Shown: positions 1-9,992, counted from the stretch's first letter. The stretch is 64,000 nucleotides of DNA from Rhizobium sp. ARZ01 (GCF_014851675.1 NZ_JACVAE010000001.1:2914001-2978000), one strand, 5' to 3'. Numbers and translations are program-made. Notes: generated from the sequence alone by a model not told the origin.

Positions 1-349
1 CGTCCCACAGGCCAGTGCCGGTCTGCGCCCAATAGGCCACGTCGGATTGGCTGAAGCCGGCCTCAAGCGTGCCGCCCTTGACCGAGTTGACGTTGCCGAC
101 CGAGCCGTTCGAGGCAACGGCGGTGGCGATCAGGCCAGGCACGCCGCAGGAGCCGCCCTGGTCGCAGGCACGCGAGCCGGGCGGGTTCGAGATGGCGTTC
201 GCAATCAGGCCTCCGATCGGGTAATAGGTGCCGGCGGTGCCGCCAGTGCCAATGCGGAAGAACTGGATGTCCTGGGCGGCGGCCCCCTGGAACATCATGC
301 CCACGGCAAGCGCCGCGCCAGCCATCGCCTTGAACGAAAAGAGTTTCAT
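1..349 (-). CDS. TAXI family TRAP transporter solute-binding protein (5' part, runs off window)
   Basis: This is the N-terminal 116 residues of a periplasmic binding protein of the TAXI type, the solute receptor of tripartite TRAP transporters. Residues 1-25 form a signal peptide ending in AAA before QD. The mature start has the family-typical stretch RIGTGGTAGTYYPIGG followed by a Cys pair (CDQGGSC). The ATG at 349 follows a purine-rich GGGAG site. TAXI proteins bind carboxylates or amino acids such as glutamate; the ligand here cannot be told. The stop codon and any TRAP membrane genes lie outside the window. It is the last gene of the leftward series that begins at 4958, but the 441-base gap before it suggests its own promoter. 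Confidence 0.85.
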   Translation of the reverse strand, partial: MKLFSFKAMAGAALAVGMMFQGAAAQDIQFFRIGTGGTAGTYYPIGGLIANAISNPPGSRACDQGGSCGVPGLIATAVASNGSVGNVNSVKGGTLEAGFSQSDVAYWAQTGTGLWD

Positions 350-790
350 GTATTTCTCCCAGCAAGAACCATTGGTCGTCGACACCACCTTTCCGGCGGT
401 CATTCGCGGACACTAGTCAGAAAGGTTGAAGCGGGTCCAGCCCGGGAAGGATGTTTCCACGGCATTGAGATGATCTGCGCATCTTATCAGCTTGACGAGA
501 TATACGCCGGGCGTAATCGCCATTGTCAGAAGTCCAACGACATTCAGACAAGCCCCCTGTCGTCCAGCGTCAGGGTCGTGTAAATCTTCCGAGAAGATGC
601 TGAAATTGCAGCTATTTACCGCCCACGCCATCCACGAATACAGGTCGCAATTCAGGTCTGACCAGGCTGCCATCGATGCCGATCTGGTCAACACCCGGCA
701 TGCCATAAAGCCAGGTTGGGATGTTTCAGAACGCCGCCCAGACCGTGCCGGTGAATGGGCGGCGCTCTTCCTTCTATGTGCCTGCCGATA
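350..790. other. Intergenic gap between the two binding-protein genes
   Basis: This 441-base stretch has no convincing coding region. The short open frames in it lack ribosome binding sites and recognisable domains. It should hold the promoter of the TAXI gene. A GC-rich hairpin at 733-763 is the only clear structure. Confidence 0.6.
733..763 (-). terminator. Hairpin downstream of the AapJ-like gene
   Basis: An inverted repeat with 8-9 bp arms (GCCGCCCA / TGGGCGGC) around a loop of about 15 bases sits 28 bases past the stop of the AapJ-like gene. There is no clear T-run after it on the minus strand, so it may be an RNA-stabilising hairpin rather than an intrinsic terminator. Confidence 0.4.
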
Positions 791-1801
791 TCAGCGAGCC
801 GGCGGTGCGTACATCAGTCCGCCGTCGCTCCAAAGCCGGTTGAGGCCGCGGTCGATTTTCAGCGGACTATCCTTGCCGAGATGGCGCTCGAAAATCTCTC
901 CGTAGTTGCCTGCTACGGATACTGCCTGATAGGCCCATTTGGGATCGAGACCGAGCGACTTACCGGCTTCGTTTTCGATGCCGAGGAAACGCTTCTGGAT
1001 GACAGTGCCGTCCTCAAGCAGTGATGCAGCGTTCTCCTTCGTGATGCCCATTTCCTCGGCCTCGATCAGCGCGAAGAGCGTCCAACGCACGATCTTGAAC
1101 CATTGGTCGTCGCCCTGGCGGACGGCCGGGCCAAGCGGCTCCTTGGAGATCACCTCAGGCAACACGACGAAACGGTCAGGGTCGTTGAGGGTGAGGCGCT
1201 GGGCATAGAGCGCCGAGGCATCGGTGGAATAGACATCGCAGCGGCCGGTGTTGAAGGCTTGGATCGTTTGGTCGGGCTTTTCGAAGGCGATGACCTCGTA
1301 TTCGATCTTGTTGGCGCTGAAATAGTCGGCCATGTTCTGTTCGGTCGTGGTGCCGGTTTCCGTGCACACCGAGGCGCCGGAGATTTCCTTGACGCTCTTC
1401 ACACCGATCTCTTTGCTGACCATGAAAGCCTGTCCGTCATAATAGTTGACGCCAACGAAGCTCATGCCGAGATCGGAATCGCGCGAGAGGGTCCAGGTCG
1501 TCTGACGCGAGAGCAGGTCGACCTCGCCGGATTGCAGCGCCGTGAAACGGTCCTTCGTGGAAAGCGGCACATAGGCCACCTTGTCCGGATTGCCGAGCGT
1601 CGCGGCCGCAACGGCGCGGCAGAAATCAACGTCGAAGCCGCTCCAGGCGCCGTTCTTGTCCGGCACGGAAAAGCCGAGCACGCCCTGGCTGACGCCGCAA
1701 CGGAGTTCGCCCCGCTGCTTGACGACGTCAAGTGTGCCTGCATTGGCAGCCGTACCGGCGGCAAGCGCCGCTACAGCCGTTGCCAGAACTCTGATCTTCA
1801 T
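791..1801 (-). CDS. AapJ-like amino acid ABC transporter substrate-binding protein
   Basis: A 336-residue periplasmic receptor of the SBP_bac_3 family, close in length and sequence to AapJ, the binding protein of the rhizobial general L-amino acid permease. The signal peptide covers residues 1-21 (cleavage after ANA). The mature part begins with the family motif RGELRCGVSQGVLGFS and has two lobes ending near residue 336. Aap permeases import a wide range of amino acids, but here no permease or ATPase gene is adjacent. The receptor may therefore share a permease encoded elsewhere. It lies 100 bases downstream of the kinase/aminotransferase fusion on the same strand, so it probably delivers that enzyme's substrate or a related amino compound. 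Confidence 0.88.
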   Translation of the reverse strand: MKIRVLATAVAALAAGTAANAGTLDVVKQRGELRCGVSQGVLGFSVPDKNGAWSGFDVDFCRAVAAATLGNPDKVAYVPLSTKDRFTALQSGEVDLLSRQTTWTLSRDSDLGMSFVGVNYYDGQAFMVSKEIGVKSVKEISGASVCTETGTTTEQNMADYFSANKIEYEVIAFEKPDQTIQAFNTGRCDVYSTDASALYAQRLTLNDPDRFVVLPEVISKEPLGPAVRQGDDQWFKIVRWTLFALIEAEEMGITKENAASLLEDGTVIQKRFLGIENEAGKSLGLDPKWAYQAVSVAGNYGEIFERHLGKDSPLKIDRGLNRLWSDGGLMYAPPAR

Positions 1802-1901
1802 GTGGTCCTCCTCCTTGGTTGATTTTTCGCATGCGTCGTCCCGGCCGGGAGGGGATGTCCCCTCGCGGCTGTAAGGTTTTGAGCGGTGGCGTCGTTCGGG
1901 T

Positions 1902-4900
1902 CTAGCCTTGCGTTCTCGCGACGTCGGCGAAAGTCTCCTCGAGAACGGCGAGCAGATGATCGGCGTCGCGCATGCTGAAGATCATCGGCGGGCGCATCTT
2001 CAGCACGTTGTCATGCGGGCCTTCGGTACCCATCAGGATGCCGCGCTGTCGGGCGCCATTGCAGACCGCCCGCGCGACATCGGTCGCCGGCGCCTTGGTC
2101 TTGCGATCGGTCACCAGTTCAATGCCGAGGAAAAGACCCATGCCGCGAACATCGCCGATCGTCTCGTAGCGCTTCGCCATGTCGCGGAAACCGGCCATCA
2201 GGTGATTGCCCACCTCAAGCGCGTTCCGCCTGAGGTTCTGGCCCTCGATGACGTCGAGAACCGCAAGCCCGACGGCGCAGGAGACCGGGTTGCCGCCGAA
2301 GGTGTTGAAGTACTCCATGCCGTTATTGAAGCTGTCGGCAATCTTGCGGGTGGTGACCACCGCGGCCAGCGGATGGCCGTCGCCGATCGGCTTGCCCATG
2401 GTGACGATGTCGGGCACGACGCCCTGGGTCTCAAACGCCCACCAATGGCTGCCGACCCGGCCGAAGCCGACCTGCACCTCGTCGGCGATGCACACACCGC
2501 CCGCTTCGCGGACCATCCGATAGACTTCCTTGAGATAACCCTCCGGCAGGAACACCTGACCGGCGACGCTTGGGATCGACTCGGCGATGAAGAAGCCGGG
2601 GGCCTCGCCCTTCGCCTGCATCGCGGCAATCAGCTCGGCGACGCTTTCGGCGTAGCGCTTGCCGTGCTCCTCGAGCGGCCAGTCGGCCGGCGCACGGTAG
2701 CTGTCGGGCACGCAGGCCACATGGATGTGCGGCTTCTTACCCTTGCCGCCCTTGCGCTGGAACTTGTAGGGGCTGAGGTCGATCAGCTCCTGCGTCGTGC
2801 CGTGATAGGACCAATCGATGACGACGGCATTCTCGCGACTGGTATGGGCCCGCATCATCCGGAGCGCCAGGCTGTTGGCTTCCGAGCCGCTGTTGACGAA
2901 GCCGGCGACCGTCAGCTCCTTCGGCAGCGTCGCCGTCAGCCGCTCGGCATAAGCGACGATGTTGTCGTGCAGGTAGCGGGTGTTGGTGTTGAGCGTCGCC
3001 GCCTGCCTCGCCATCGCCTCGACCACGGCCGGATGGGCGTGGCCGATGTGGCAGACATTGTTGAAGCAATCGAGATAGGCCCGGCCGCGATCGTCGATCA
3101 GCCAGACGCCCTCGCCGCGCACGAACTTGATCGGCTTGTCGTAGGAAATCGATAGGTTCGGGACCAGCAACTCCTTGCGCAGCCTGACGATCTCCTCATG
3201 CGACCGACCCTGCTGCTCGTAGAACTCGCGGGCGATGCCGGCAAAGGCGCTCGCATCGGGGAAAAGCTCGGCCCAGACGTCGAGGTAGCGCTCCTCACCG
3301 ACGCCGAGGATCGCGGTGGCCGACAGGCTGGTGTCGGTGGAGATCTGCAGGTGCAGGTGCGGCGCCCAGCCGCCGTTTTCCTCCGGCGCGCCCATTTCGG
3401 CGACCAGCGCGCCCGCTTCGAGACGATCGCCCGGCTTCAGCCGGTTCATCGCCTCATGGGCGAGATGCCCCCAGAGGGTAGTGAACGGCGGGCAGCCTTC
3501 CGGCCGATGCTCGAGCGCGATCAGGCAGCCGTAGCCGAGCGGATCTTCTTCGATCTCGACGCTCTTCACCGTGGCGGCTATCGGGGTGTAAAGCTTGGTG
3601 CCGGCGGCCATGAACAGGTCGAGGCCGAGATGGCGGGTGCGGCGGGTGTTTTCGACCAGCTTCGAGACGAACATGTCGCCGGAATAGACGGTCCGGGCCT
3701 CGCCCCAGGGACCGATGCCGAGCGCCACGCCGTTCGCGCGGCAATGCTCTTCCCAGATCGCCTGGGCCTTGTGCGGTTCGGCGGCGGCTGATGTCACCGT
3801 CATCGGATGCTTCGGATCGCCGTAAGGCACCAGTTCGGCCAGATAGGTGGCGGCGGGCTTGTCGAGCAGCGGCCGCAGCGACTTGCGGTTCTCGCGGATC
3901 CAGGCGTCGATGGCGCGGGCGCCGGCGATCGCCTCGAAGCCGCAGGCCTGGCGCAGGATGGCGGTGGCAAATCCCCGGTTCATCGCGTCGAGCTTGCGCA
4001 GCAGCGTCCAGGCCGGCTTCTCGCTGATGGCGAGATAAGGATTGTCATCGGTGTGCGCGTGGCGCGACGCCGAGATCGTCACCGAGGTCACCAGCCGCAT
4101 GGCGATCAGGTCGAACAAAAGGTCGAGTTCTTCGCCAAGCAGCGGATACTCGGCATGAAACCCCTTGGCGATGGCGGCGGCGGCGCCGATCGGATCGGCA
4201 TGGTCGAGGCCGGCATACGCGGCGGCGATCGCCACCTCGGCGATGACAGGGCTATAGAGCGCGTCACCGAAATCGATGAGGCCGGCGATGCGGTCGTGAT
4301 CTCCCTCGGCGACCAGCACGTTCCAGTCATTGGCGTCGTTGTGGATGACGGCCGACCGCAATGTCGCAAGCTTTGGAGCGACCTTGGCTTCGAAACGCTC
4401 GATGAAGCGCTGGAGAAGGGCGCGGTCGTCGGCATTGGCGACATGACGCAGCCGCTCGGCCGAACGGCCGGCGTTGCGGATATCCCAGTCGAGATCACGC
4501 AATGCGCCCGGATGCATGAAGCCCTTCAACGCCGCATCGAAGCGGCCGATCAGGCGGCCGAGCGATGTCAACGCCGCGTCGCTGCGCGCCGACTGGGCCA
4601 GCGGCACGCCCGGAATCCAGCTGACCAACCGCACGAGATGGCGGACGCCGCGGCTGCTGGTGGTTTCGGCGAGGTCATGGCCTGTTAGCGTCGGGCGGAT
4701 GTGCGGCACAGCGAGTTCGGCCGCGTGCCGACCGATATGGCTGAGGAGGGCAGTTTGAAAATCGCTTTCGATATGCGGTTCGCCGGCATTGACAATCTTC
4801 AGGATGAAAGTCTCGCCAGCCGGCGTTTCAACCTTGAAATTCTGGTCGCGCTCGCTGGCAAGTGGCGACAGCGTGCCGGTTAGCCCGTAGCATTGCACAA

Positions 4901-4958
4901 GCAGCGCAGTTGCGGCTTCGATGGGAAAATCCGGTGTCGTCATCAGCATGTCGTTCAT
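1902..4958 (-). CDS. Kinase / M23-like / class III aminotransferase-fold trifunctional fusion
   Basis: A 1018-residue cytoplasmic protein with three parts. Residues about 1-340 are an APH/choline-kinase-like phosphotransferase of the hydroxylysine-kinase type, with the catalytic loop HNDANDWN near 215 and the metal-binding LIDFGD after it. Residues about 410-570 are an M23 peptidase-like fold containing WGHL and PHLHL. Residues about 590-1018 are a PLP enzyme of the class III aminotransferase fold, with DEVQVGFGR and the lysine in MGKPIGDG near 856. Animal homologues of the outer domains are hydroxylysine kinase and the phospho-lyases acting on phosphohydroxylysine or phosphoethanolamine. The likely reaction is phosphorylation followed by ammonia- and phosphate-releasing elimination; the exact substrate is inferred. 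I chose the ATG at 4958, preceded by AAGAGG, over an upstream frame opening at 5009. A divergent Lrp/AsnC gene probably controls it. Confidence 0.85.
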   Translation of the reverse strand: MNDMLMTTPDFPIEAATALLVQCYGLTGTLSPLASERDQNFKVETPAGETFILKIVNAGEPHIESDFQTALLSHIGRHAAELAVPHIRPTLTGHDLAETTSSRGVRHLVRLVSWIPGVPLAQSARSDAALTSLGRLIGRFDAALKGFMHPGALRDLDWDIRNAGRSAERLRHVANADDRALLQRFIERFEAKVAPKLATLRSAVIHNDANDWNVLVAEGDHDRIAGLIDFGDALYSPVIAEVAIAAAYAGLDHADPIGAAAAIAKGFHAEYPLLGEELDLLFDLIAMRLVTSVTISASRHAHTDDNPYLAISEKPAWTLLRKLDAMNRGFATAILRQACGFEAIAGARAIDAWIRENRKSLRPLLDKPAATYLAELVPYGDPKHPMTVTSAAAEPHKAQAIWEEHCRANGVALGIGPWGEARTVYSGDMFVSKLVENTRRTRHLGLDLFMAAGTKLYTPIAATVKSVEIEEDPLGYGCLIALEHRPEGCPPFTTLWGHLAHEAMNRLKPGDRLEAGALVAEMGAPEENGGWAPHLHLQISTDTSLSATAILGVGEERYLDVWAELFPDASAFAGIAREFYEQQGRSHEEIVRLRKELLVPNLSISYDKPIKFVRGEGVWLIDDRGRAYLDCFNNVCHIGHAHPAVVEAMARQAATLNTNTRYLHDNIVAYAERLTATLPKELTVAGFVNSGSEANSLALRMMRAHTSRENAVVIDWSYHGTTQELIDLSPYKFQRKGGKGKKPHIHVACVPDSYRAPADWPLEEHGKRYAESVAELIAAMQAKGEAPGFFIAESIPSVAGQVFLPEGYLKEVYRMVREAGGVCIADEVQVGFGRVGSHWWAFETQGVVPDIVTMGKPIGDGHPLAAVVTTRKIADSFNNGMEYFNTFGGNPVSCAVGLAVLDVIEGQNLRRNALEVGNHLMAGFRDMAKRYETIGDVRGMGLFLGIELVTDRKTKAPATDVARAVCNGARQRGILMGTEGPHDNVLKMRPPMIFSMRDADHLLAVLEETFADVARTQG

Positions 4959-5085
4959 GGCAATCCTCTTCTCGATGGAAAGAGTTGCATGGACGCGGAC
5001 CGTGCGCACCCGGCATTACGCCGGTTGCGCCGGCACTCTGTTTATAATAACCGTCATTTTGTCGGCACGCGCACAGGAGGGGGCC
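4959..5085. promoter_or_regulatory. Divergent promoter region between the fusion gene and the Lrp/AsnC gene
   Basis: These 127 bases separate two divergent genes. A TATAAT hexamer at 5043-5048 is a perfect -10 box for the rightward regulator gene, although a -35 at ideal spacing is not obvious. GCCGG/CCGGC inverted bases lie at 5020-5034. The layout suggests that the Lrp/AsnC protein binds here to control both genes; that is inference. Confidence 0.45.
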
Positions 5086-5520
5086 ATGCAGGATACGGAC
5101 GCCATCGACCGGACGATCCTGAGCATCCTGACGCGGGAGGCCCGCATCCCGATGAAGTCGCTCGCCGGACGAATTGGCCTGTCACGCAGCGCGACCACTG
5201 AGCGAGTCAGTCGGCTCGAAAAGGCCGGTATCATTCGCGGCTACCGCGCGGATATCGGCCAGCTCGACGAGGGGCAGATCCAGGCCTTCCTACTCATCAC
5301 CTTGAAGCGCACCCCCTCGCTCGGCGTGCTGGATCGCCTTGCAGGCTTTTCCGCCGTGCGCAAGGTTTCCTCGGTCAGCGGCCAGCTCGACCTCGTGGTG
5401 GAGGTCGAGGTCGGCTCGATCAACGCGCTCAACGAATTGCGCAACGAGGTGGCGACAATGGACAATGTGGAGGACCTGACAACCTCCATCGTGCTGCGGC
5501 GGGACATCGAGCGGAGCTAA
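5086..5520 (+). CDS. Lrp/AsnC family transcriptional regulator
   Basis: A 144-residue feast/famine regulator. Residues 1-60 form the helix-turn-helix (DRTILSILTREARIPMKSLA then GLSRSATTERVSRLEKAGII), and residues about 65-140 form the RAM/AsnC ligand-binding fold ending in TSIVLRRDIE. The ATG at 5086 is preceded by a strong AGGAGGGGG site. The frame stays open upstream to 4921 but that part overlaps the divergent gene and is not family-like. Such regulators bind amino acids and commonly control a divergent transport or catabolic operon. Here the neighbour is the kinase/aminotransferase fusion and the AapJ-like receptor, which are the likely targets. Confidence 0.92.
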   Translation: MQDTDAIDRTILSILTREARIPMKSLAGRIGLSRSATTERVSRLEKAGIIRGYRADIGQLDEGQIQAFLLITLKRTPSLGVLDRLAGFSAVRKVSSVSGQLDLVVEVEVGSINALNELRNEVATMDNVEDLTTSIVLRRDIERS

Positions 5521-5550
5521 TAGGCGTAGCTAACCTGACATCACCTCGTT

Positions 5551-6984
5551 TTATGTGACGGCACCCTTGGACATATTCAGCGGTGGCATGACGTCCGGGC
5601 TCAAGGGGCTCACATAAGGTGTCTGGGCAGTGTGGTGCGCCAGCGCCGCCTTGGCTTCCTCGATCAGGATCGGGTCGGTCAGTGCCGCCAATCCTGTCGC
5701 GGCCATGGCCTTGGCCGCATGGACCATCGCCTTGTGCGCGGCCGGCGACTTTCCTTGCGCGACCACCTGCCAGGTGTGGAGTGGTGTGCCGATCGCGACG
5801 GTGGGCGCATGCACCTGCACCGTCGGCACTACCCAACTGACATCGCCGATATCGGTCGAGCCGATGAACGGCTTGCGCCTTGTATCTTGCGGAACGAGGA
5901 AATCCGCGAGCGGCGCGTCGGTCACCGGCATGCCGATCGCCTGATAGACGGAGGCGATATCCTTGTCCGACAAGGTCTTGCGTATTTCGCTGGCATAGGC
6001 GCGATCCTGGTCGTCAAAATCAGGGGCACCGAGCTCGTCCATGGCATTGTGCAACGCCAGTTCGAGCGGCCTGTTGTCCAACGTGTTCGAAACGGCGCTG
6101 ACGATCTTCATCTCCACGCTGGTTTCCGTCATCAAGGCCGCGCCCTGCGCGATCTTGCGAACGCGTCCCACCAGATCGAGCATGCCCTGCAGGTCCATCG
6201 CGCGAATGGAATAGCGAACGTGCGCCCGCGCCTGGACCACGTTGGGGGCAATTCCCCCGGTGTCCAAGATCGCCGAATGCACCCGCGCATCCGACGGCAT
6301 GTGCTCGCGCATATAGTTCACGCCGACGCTCATGAGCTCGACGGCATCGAGCGCGCTGCGGCCGAGATGCGGCGCCGCGGCCGCATGAGCGGCACGCCCG
6401 GTGAAAATGAAATCCGCCCGCGTGTTGGCTAGCGAAAGAGCCGGCGCCACTTCCCAGAAGCTGTAAGGATGCCATGAAATAGCGATGTCGACATCATTGA
6501 ACGCCCCTTCGCGCACCATGAAGGCCTTTGCCGCGCCACCTTCCTCAGCCGGGCAGCCGTAGTAGCGCACCCGCCCCGGAATTCCCTTCTCCGCAAGGAA
6601 GTTCTTCAGTCCGACTGCTGCAAGCATGGCGCCGGATCCGAGAAGATTGTGGCCGCATCCATGACCATGTCCTCCCGCTTCGACCGGTTTGTGCTCGGCC
6701 AATCCAGCTTCCTGGCTGAGGCCCGGCAGCGCGTCATACTCGCCCAAGAACGCGATGACAGGACCGCTCTCCCCGGCCTCGCCGATCACCGAGGTCGGGA
6801 TACCGGCTATGCCTTCGGTGACGCGAAAACCCTGATGCACAAGTTCCGCCTTATGCTCGGCAGCCGATCGCACTTCGGTATAGCAAACCTCAGGCATGCC
6901 CCAAACGCGATCGCTCAGTTCGATCAAACGCTGTTTCTGCGCGTCAATCTGGTCCCACAGGTCCTGGCGGTCGTTCGCACTCAT
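5551..6984 (-). CDS. M20 family amidohydrolase, AbgB-like
   Basis: A 477-residue metallo-amidohydrolase of peptidase family M20D, resembling AbgB (p-aminobenzoyl-glutamate hydrolase subunit B). Metal-ligand motifs include GEYDALPGLSQ near 81, GHGHGCGHN near 105-113, the PAEEGG glutamate pair near 150, and HAAAAPHLGRSALDA in the lid/dimerisation domain around 200. The length fits AbgB (about 480). It cleaves an amide bond of an N-acyl amino acid or aminobenzoyl conjugate; the substrate is not determinable. It converges on the Lrp gene with 30 bases between stops. Together with the neighbouring amino-compound genes it fits a scavenging function. The ATG at 6984 is the natural start. Confidence 0.87.
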   Translation of the reverse strand: MSANDRQDLWDQIDAQKQRLIELSDRVWGMPEVCYTEVRSAAEHKAELVHQGFRVTEGIAGIPTSVIGEAGESGPVIAFLGEYDALPGLSQEAGLAEHKPVEAGGHGHGCGHNLLGSGAMLAAVGLKNFLAEKGIPGRVRYYGCPAEEGGAAKAFMVREGAFNDVDIAISWHPYSFWEVAPALSLANTRADFIFTGRAAHAAAAPHLGRSALDAVELMSVGVNYMREHMPSDARVHSAILDTGGIAPNVVQARAHVRYSIRAMDLQGMLDLVGRVRKIAQGAALMTETSVEMKIVSAVSNTLDNRPLELALHNAMDELGAPDFDDQDRAYASEIRKTLSDKDIASVYQAIGMPVTDAPLADFLVPQDTRRKPFIGSTDIGDVSWVVPTVQVHAPTVAIGTPLHTWQVVAQGKSPAAHKAMVHAAKAMAATGLAALTDPILIEEAKAALAHHTAQTPYVSPLSPDVMPPLNMSKGAVT

Positions 6985-7812
6985 GTCTTTTCCAATTCTC
7001 TCTAAAGCTGTGCCGCGTCGTCAAACACCAGTTCACTGGCCAGCGGCATTCGGTTTTCGAACCAGAGTAGCCACCGCTCGCGACATGGCCGCATCGTCGT
7101 AGCCGACACCCGCGAGATCGACCAGCCTCCAGTTAAACTTCACTTTGAAGGGATTCGGCTTTCACTTTCGCAGTCAAACACAAACTTCGCGCGTGCATAA
7201 CGCGACGTGTGCCAGCCTGTCTTGAGCATCGAGGAAAACCCACCAATAGTCGCGATTTTGGCCGCCCGGGAGGCTGCGAGACCGACAAAATGACGCCGGT
7301 GGTGGCTGATCCGCGACGGCCGGTGATGCTCAGTGGATTGAGCACAGCTCCTTGGCACAGAAGTCCCAACCCACCGAAAGCTATCCAAAGCACAGTACCT
7401 ACCATCTACCCTTTCGCCCTACTCCCCCAACGAATAGATCTAACGCCGCAACAAATGACGTAGAAAGCTCCTACTTTAGTCGACATATTCATGGAAATAT
7501 GACCATAGGCTCTTCGCGACCATGCTGAAACGATCGTCGCGTGAATGAATGAAGGGCATTGCGTAAGCACAGCCTTCAGCTTATTCTAACTATTCAACAT
7601 GCGTCTGCGTCGAAAACTAAAATGATGCTGCGAATGCGGGAATTTTCACCTGCAGTGCGGCAGCATTTTTAGAATTGCCCTTGGGCAGAAAGTTCAGAAT
7701 TTTTCTATCTCTATTCTTACTGTTCGTGCGTCGCACATCGCGAAAGCCTATCATCTGAAATCGTTGCCGCGCACCACGATACTCCTGTCGCAATCGCGTC
7801 GTTTTAGCCGAA
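6985..7812. other. Long intergenic region before the polysaccharide locus
   Basis: About 830 bases without a convincing gene. On the minus strand 7032-7140 reads KFNWRLVDLAGVGYDDAAMS-like sequence ending at a stop near 7033. It looks like a decayed 3' gene end but I cannot name the family. The right half (7440-7800) is noticeably richer in A/T, which fits a promoter region and marks the border of the polysaccharide locus. Confidence 0.45.
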
Positions 7813-9156
7813 TTGTTGTCGAGTGACCGCGCCGCTTCACCCTTGCTCCAAGTCTTCCTACTGTTGCTTATCGCTTCGATCTGGTTTCCCGGCGCCACAC
7901 GGATCGCCGGGACGGATGGCTCACTGTCCTTCCTGCTGGCTCTGTTCTGCGCCGCCATAAGCCTCGGGTCGTACCGCGAGCTCGCAAAACGTGTTCATCA
8001 CACCGAAGCGACCCTGGCGGCTGCGCTGCTGACGACTGCCGGCCTGATCATCATTCTCTCGCTTTTGTCGATGCTCTACGCGGACAATCCGATGAGGGCC
8101 ATGCGTGCTGTTTTCGCGCAAATCTTCGGTTTCGCCACAATTCCCGCGATCGTCGCGATCTCCGCGAGGCCGAACGGTGCGGCTGTCGTGGACAGATTTG
8201 TCACCGCGATGATCGTCATGAGCGTTGTGACGGCATGCATCGTCATCGCGGGTCTCGGCGGCGCCAGATTCGCCGATAGGGCAGCTGGTTATTTCAAGCA
8301 TGCAAACCAGTTGGGAATAGCTATGTCGGCGGGCTTGCCGATTGTCGCCGCGAGACTAGTCATTGCACGCAAACACCGAATACTTCTGTTCGGTTGCCTC
8401 ATTGTCGTGCTCCTCGGCCTGGTGAAATCGGGCTCCAAGACCAACTTCGTTGTCGGTGTCACAGGGCTTGGCCTCTTCTTTGCCCTGTATGCAATTTATT
8501 CCGCAGTCCGAAAACAACGGCCATTGGCGATAATTGCGGGAGCAGTCACGGCACCATTGGTGCTTCAGGCGGCCCTCTTCATCCTGCAATCCCTCAACCC
8601 GAGAGCTTACCGGCTGTTGACGACGCAATTGAGCGGTGGCGAGGCGCCTTCGGTCATATCGCGCGCGCGCCTGTGGTCCATCTCGATCGATCTAGGTCTC
8701 GCGCATCCGTTCAGGGGGGTGGGTGCGGGCCAACCGATCGGCGACATCGCCCCGCATAGCCATAACTTATTCATAGAATATTTCCGGACGCTCGGTGTCC
8801 CGGGCGTCGCGCTGATAGTGGTCATGGTTCTGCTCGTCTTGATTTGCCTGATTGGCGCCATCGTACCCACATTGATTGGTCAGGGCAGAAGCACATATGC
8901 CACCAACGCGAATGTAATGGCGCTCGGGGCATCGGTTTGTGTGTGGAATTATCTCGTGGCAAACCAGATGAGCGACTCCTTCGGCCCATCGACGGCGGCG
9001 TTCTTCTGGATCCCACTCGCGCTGCTGATCGCCTACCGCAACGTGCAACAATCGATTGCGGCCGGTACTGACGAGGGTAAGCAGGCGTTTGACGAAGCGA
9101 ATCCGCACGCCTTCCGAACGCTGAGGCCCCGGGGAGGACAGAAGCTTTGGATCTGA
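7813..9156 (+). CDS. O-antigen ligase/polymerase-type membrane protein (Wzy_C)
   Basis: A 447-residue polytopic inner-membrane protein with about ten to twelve hydrophobic segments. The Wzy_C/O-antigen ligase core lies near residues 200-370, including the large periplasmic loop with GVGAGQPIGD and the conserved PHSHNLFIEYFRTLGVPG before the next membrane helix. Such proteins either polymerise lipid-linked repeat units (Wzy) or ligate them. In this locus, with a Wzx flippase and a Wzc-like protein, a polymerase role is more likely. No ATG opens the frame: the best starts are the tandem TTG codons at 7813 and 7816 with a weak ribosome site, so the start is uncertain. It overlaps the next gene by 10 bases, so the two are co-translated. 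Confidence 0.82.
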   Translation: MLSSDRAASPLLQVFLLLLIASIWFPGATRIAGTDGSLSFLLALFCAAISLGSYRELAKRVHHTEATLAAALLTTAGLIIILSLLSMLYADNPMRAMRAVFAQIFGFATIPAIVAISARPNGAAVVDRFVTAMIVMSVVTACIVIAGLGGARFADRAAGYFKHANQLGIAMSAGLPIVAARLVIARKHRILLFGCLIVVLLGLVKSGSKTNFVVGVTGLGLFFALYAIYSAVRKQRPLAIIAGAVTAPLVLQAALFILQSLNPRAYRLLTTQLSGGEAPSVISRARLWSISIDLGLAHPFRGVGAGQPIGDIAPHSHNLFIEYFRTLGVPGVALIVVMVLLVLICLIGAIVPTLIGQGRSTYATNANVMALGASVCVWNYLVANQMSDSFGPSTAAFFWIPLALLIAYRNVQQSIAAGTDEGKQAFDEANPHAFRTLRPRGGQKLWI

Positions 9157-9992
9157 CCCCAATGGCGTCAAAACAGCACGAGTCCGCTGTAGGCGATCCG
9201 CAATGCGTTGGAGTGCCGATTCTCCCGACAGGCATCCGCTTTATCGAATTCTTTGGTCTCCCTGGGATCGGAAAGACAGCTGCCTCAAGCGTGTTGGCCG
9301 CCAGGCTGAGGCAGGGTGGCTCCATCGTCGACGAAAAAAGAACGACTTGGGGAAGTAAGCCACTGATTGCGAGGCAATTGCGTCGGGCCCGCCTCGTTCT
9401 TCCAAGATTGTTCGACCGGAAATTCCGTTCGCTAGCTGTACGAACTGCAAGGTTCGTTGCCCAAGGCGGCCAGGAGTCTCCGATCGATTTTGTCCGCTGG
9501 ACATGGCATCTGTGGTCAGTCGCCGCTTACATCAGCGAAGAAAGGTCGAGGGGCGCGCCGGTCACGATCCTGGATGAAGGACTGATGCAGGGGTTTTGGT
9601 CCGTCTTCTTGAAGAGCAGGCATCGTAGAACGTCGGAGCATTGGCTCGACATCCTGTCTGCCATCGGCGTGGATGATTTCGTCTTTGTAAATTTGTGCGG
9701 CGTGATCGACCTTGCACAAGATCGGCTCGACGGAAGAGGCGATCGAGCCTCACGACTGCAAAGAGCAGTTCCGGATGACAGGGTTAACCTCTGGATCAAC
9801 GCGGATCGCGCCTACCTCATGATGGCTGCCGATCTTTGCGGGCCGCCGAAAGCGACGCATCGCACACCAACAGTAGCGACAGTCGACGTGAACCCGTCGA
9901 TGTCTCCCGAACTGGTAGCAGATAAAACGCTTCAGGCAGTGCATTTGGCCTATCACAACAGACATCACCCAGCCGACTCGCAACGCCGATGA
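9147..9992 (+). CDS. P-loop NTPase/kinase-like protein of the polysaccharide locus
   Basis: A 281-residue soluble protein with a Walker A motif GLPGIGKT at about 38-45 and a hydrophobic strand ending in Asp-Glu (TILDEG) near 142 that resembles a Walker B. The layout suggests a thymidylate- or gluconate-kinase-like small-molecule kinase, but the family is not recognised. GGGGAGG at 9131-9137 sits 9 bases before a TTG at 9147, which supports that start over the ATG at 9162. It overlaps both neighbours by a few bases, so it belongs to the rightward operon. A possible role is phosphorylating a sugar or modifying group of the exopolysaccharide. A second P-loop protein occurs at 35071-36792. Confidence 0.6.
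   Translation: MDLTPMASKQHESAVGDPQCVGVPILPTGIRFIEFFGLPGIGKTAASSVLAARLRQGGSIVDEKRTTWGSKPLIARQLRRARLVLPRLFDRKFRSLAVRTARFVAQGGQESPIDFVRWTWHLWSVAAYISEERSRGAPVTILDEGLMQGFWSVFLKSRHRRTSEHWLDILSAIGVDDFVFVNLCGVIDLAQDRLDGRGDRASRLQRAVPDDRVNLWINADRAYLMMAADLCGPPKATHRTPTVATVDVNPSMSPELVADKTLQAVHLAYHNRHHPADSQRR

Noticed and set aside
1908..3155. Long plus-strand frame of 415 codons opposite the aminotransferase
   Set aside because: It is antisense to a clearly homologous gene, its composition is dominated by Arg/Ala/His/Gly as expected for a shadow frame in GC-rich DNA, and no ribosome site precedes it.
4921..5085. Upstream extension of the Lrp/AsnC frame
   Set aside because: The ATG at 5086 with AGGAGGGGG fits the family length; the extension overlaps the start of the divergent gene.
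7133..7463. Short frames in the 7-kb intergenic region
   Set aside because: Overlapping frames on both strands with no domains or ribosome sites.
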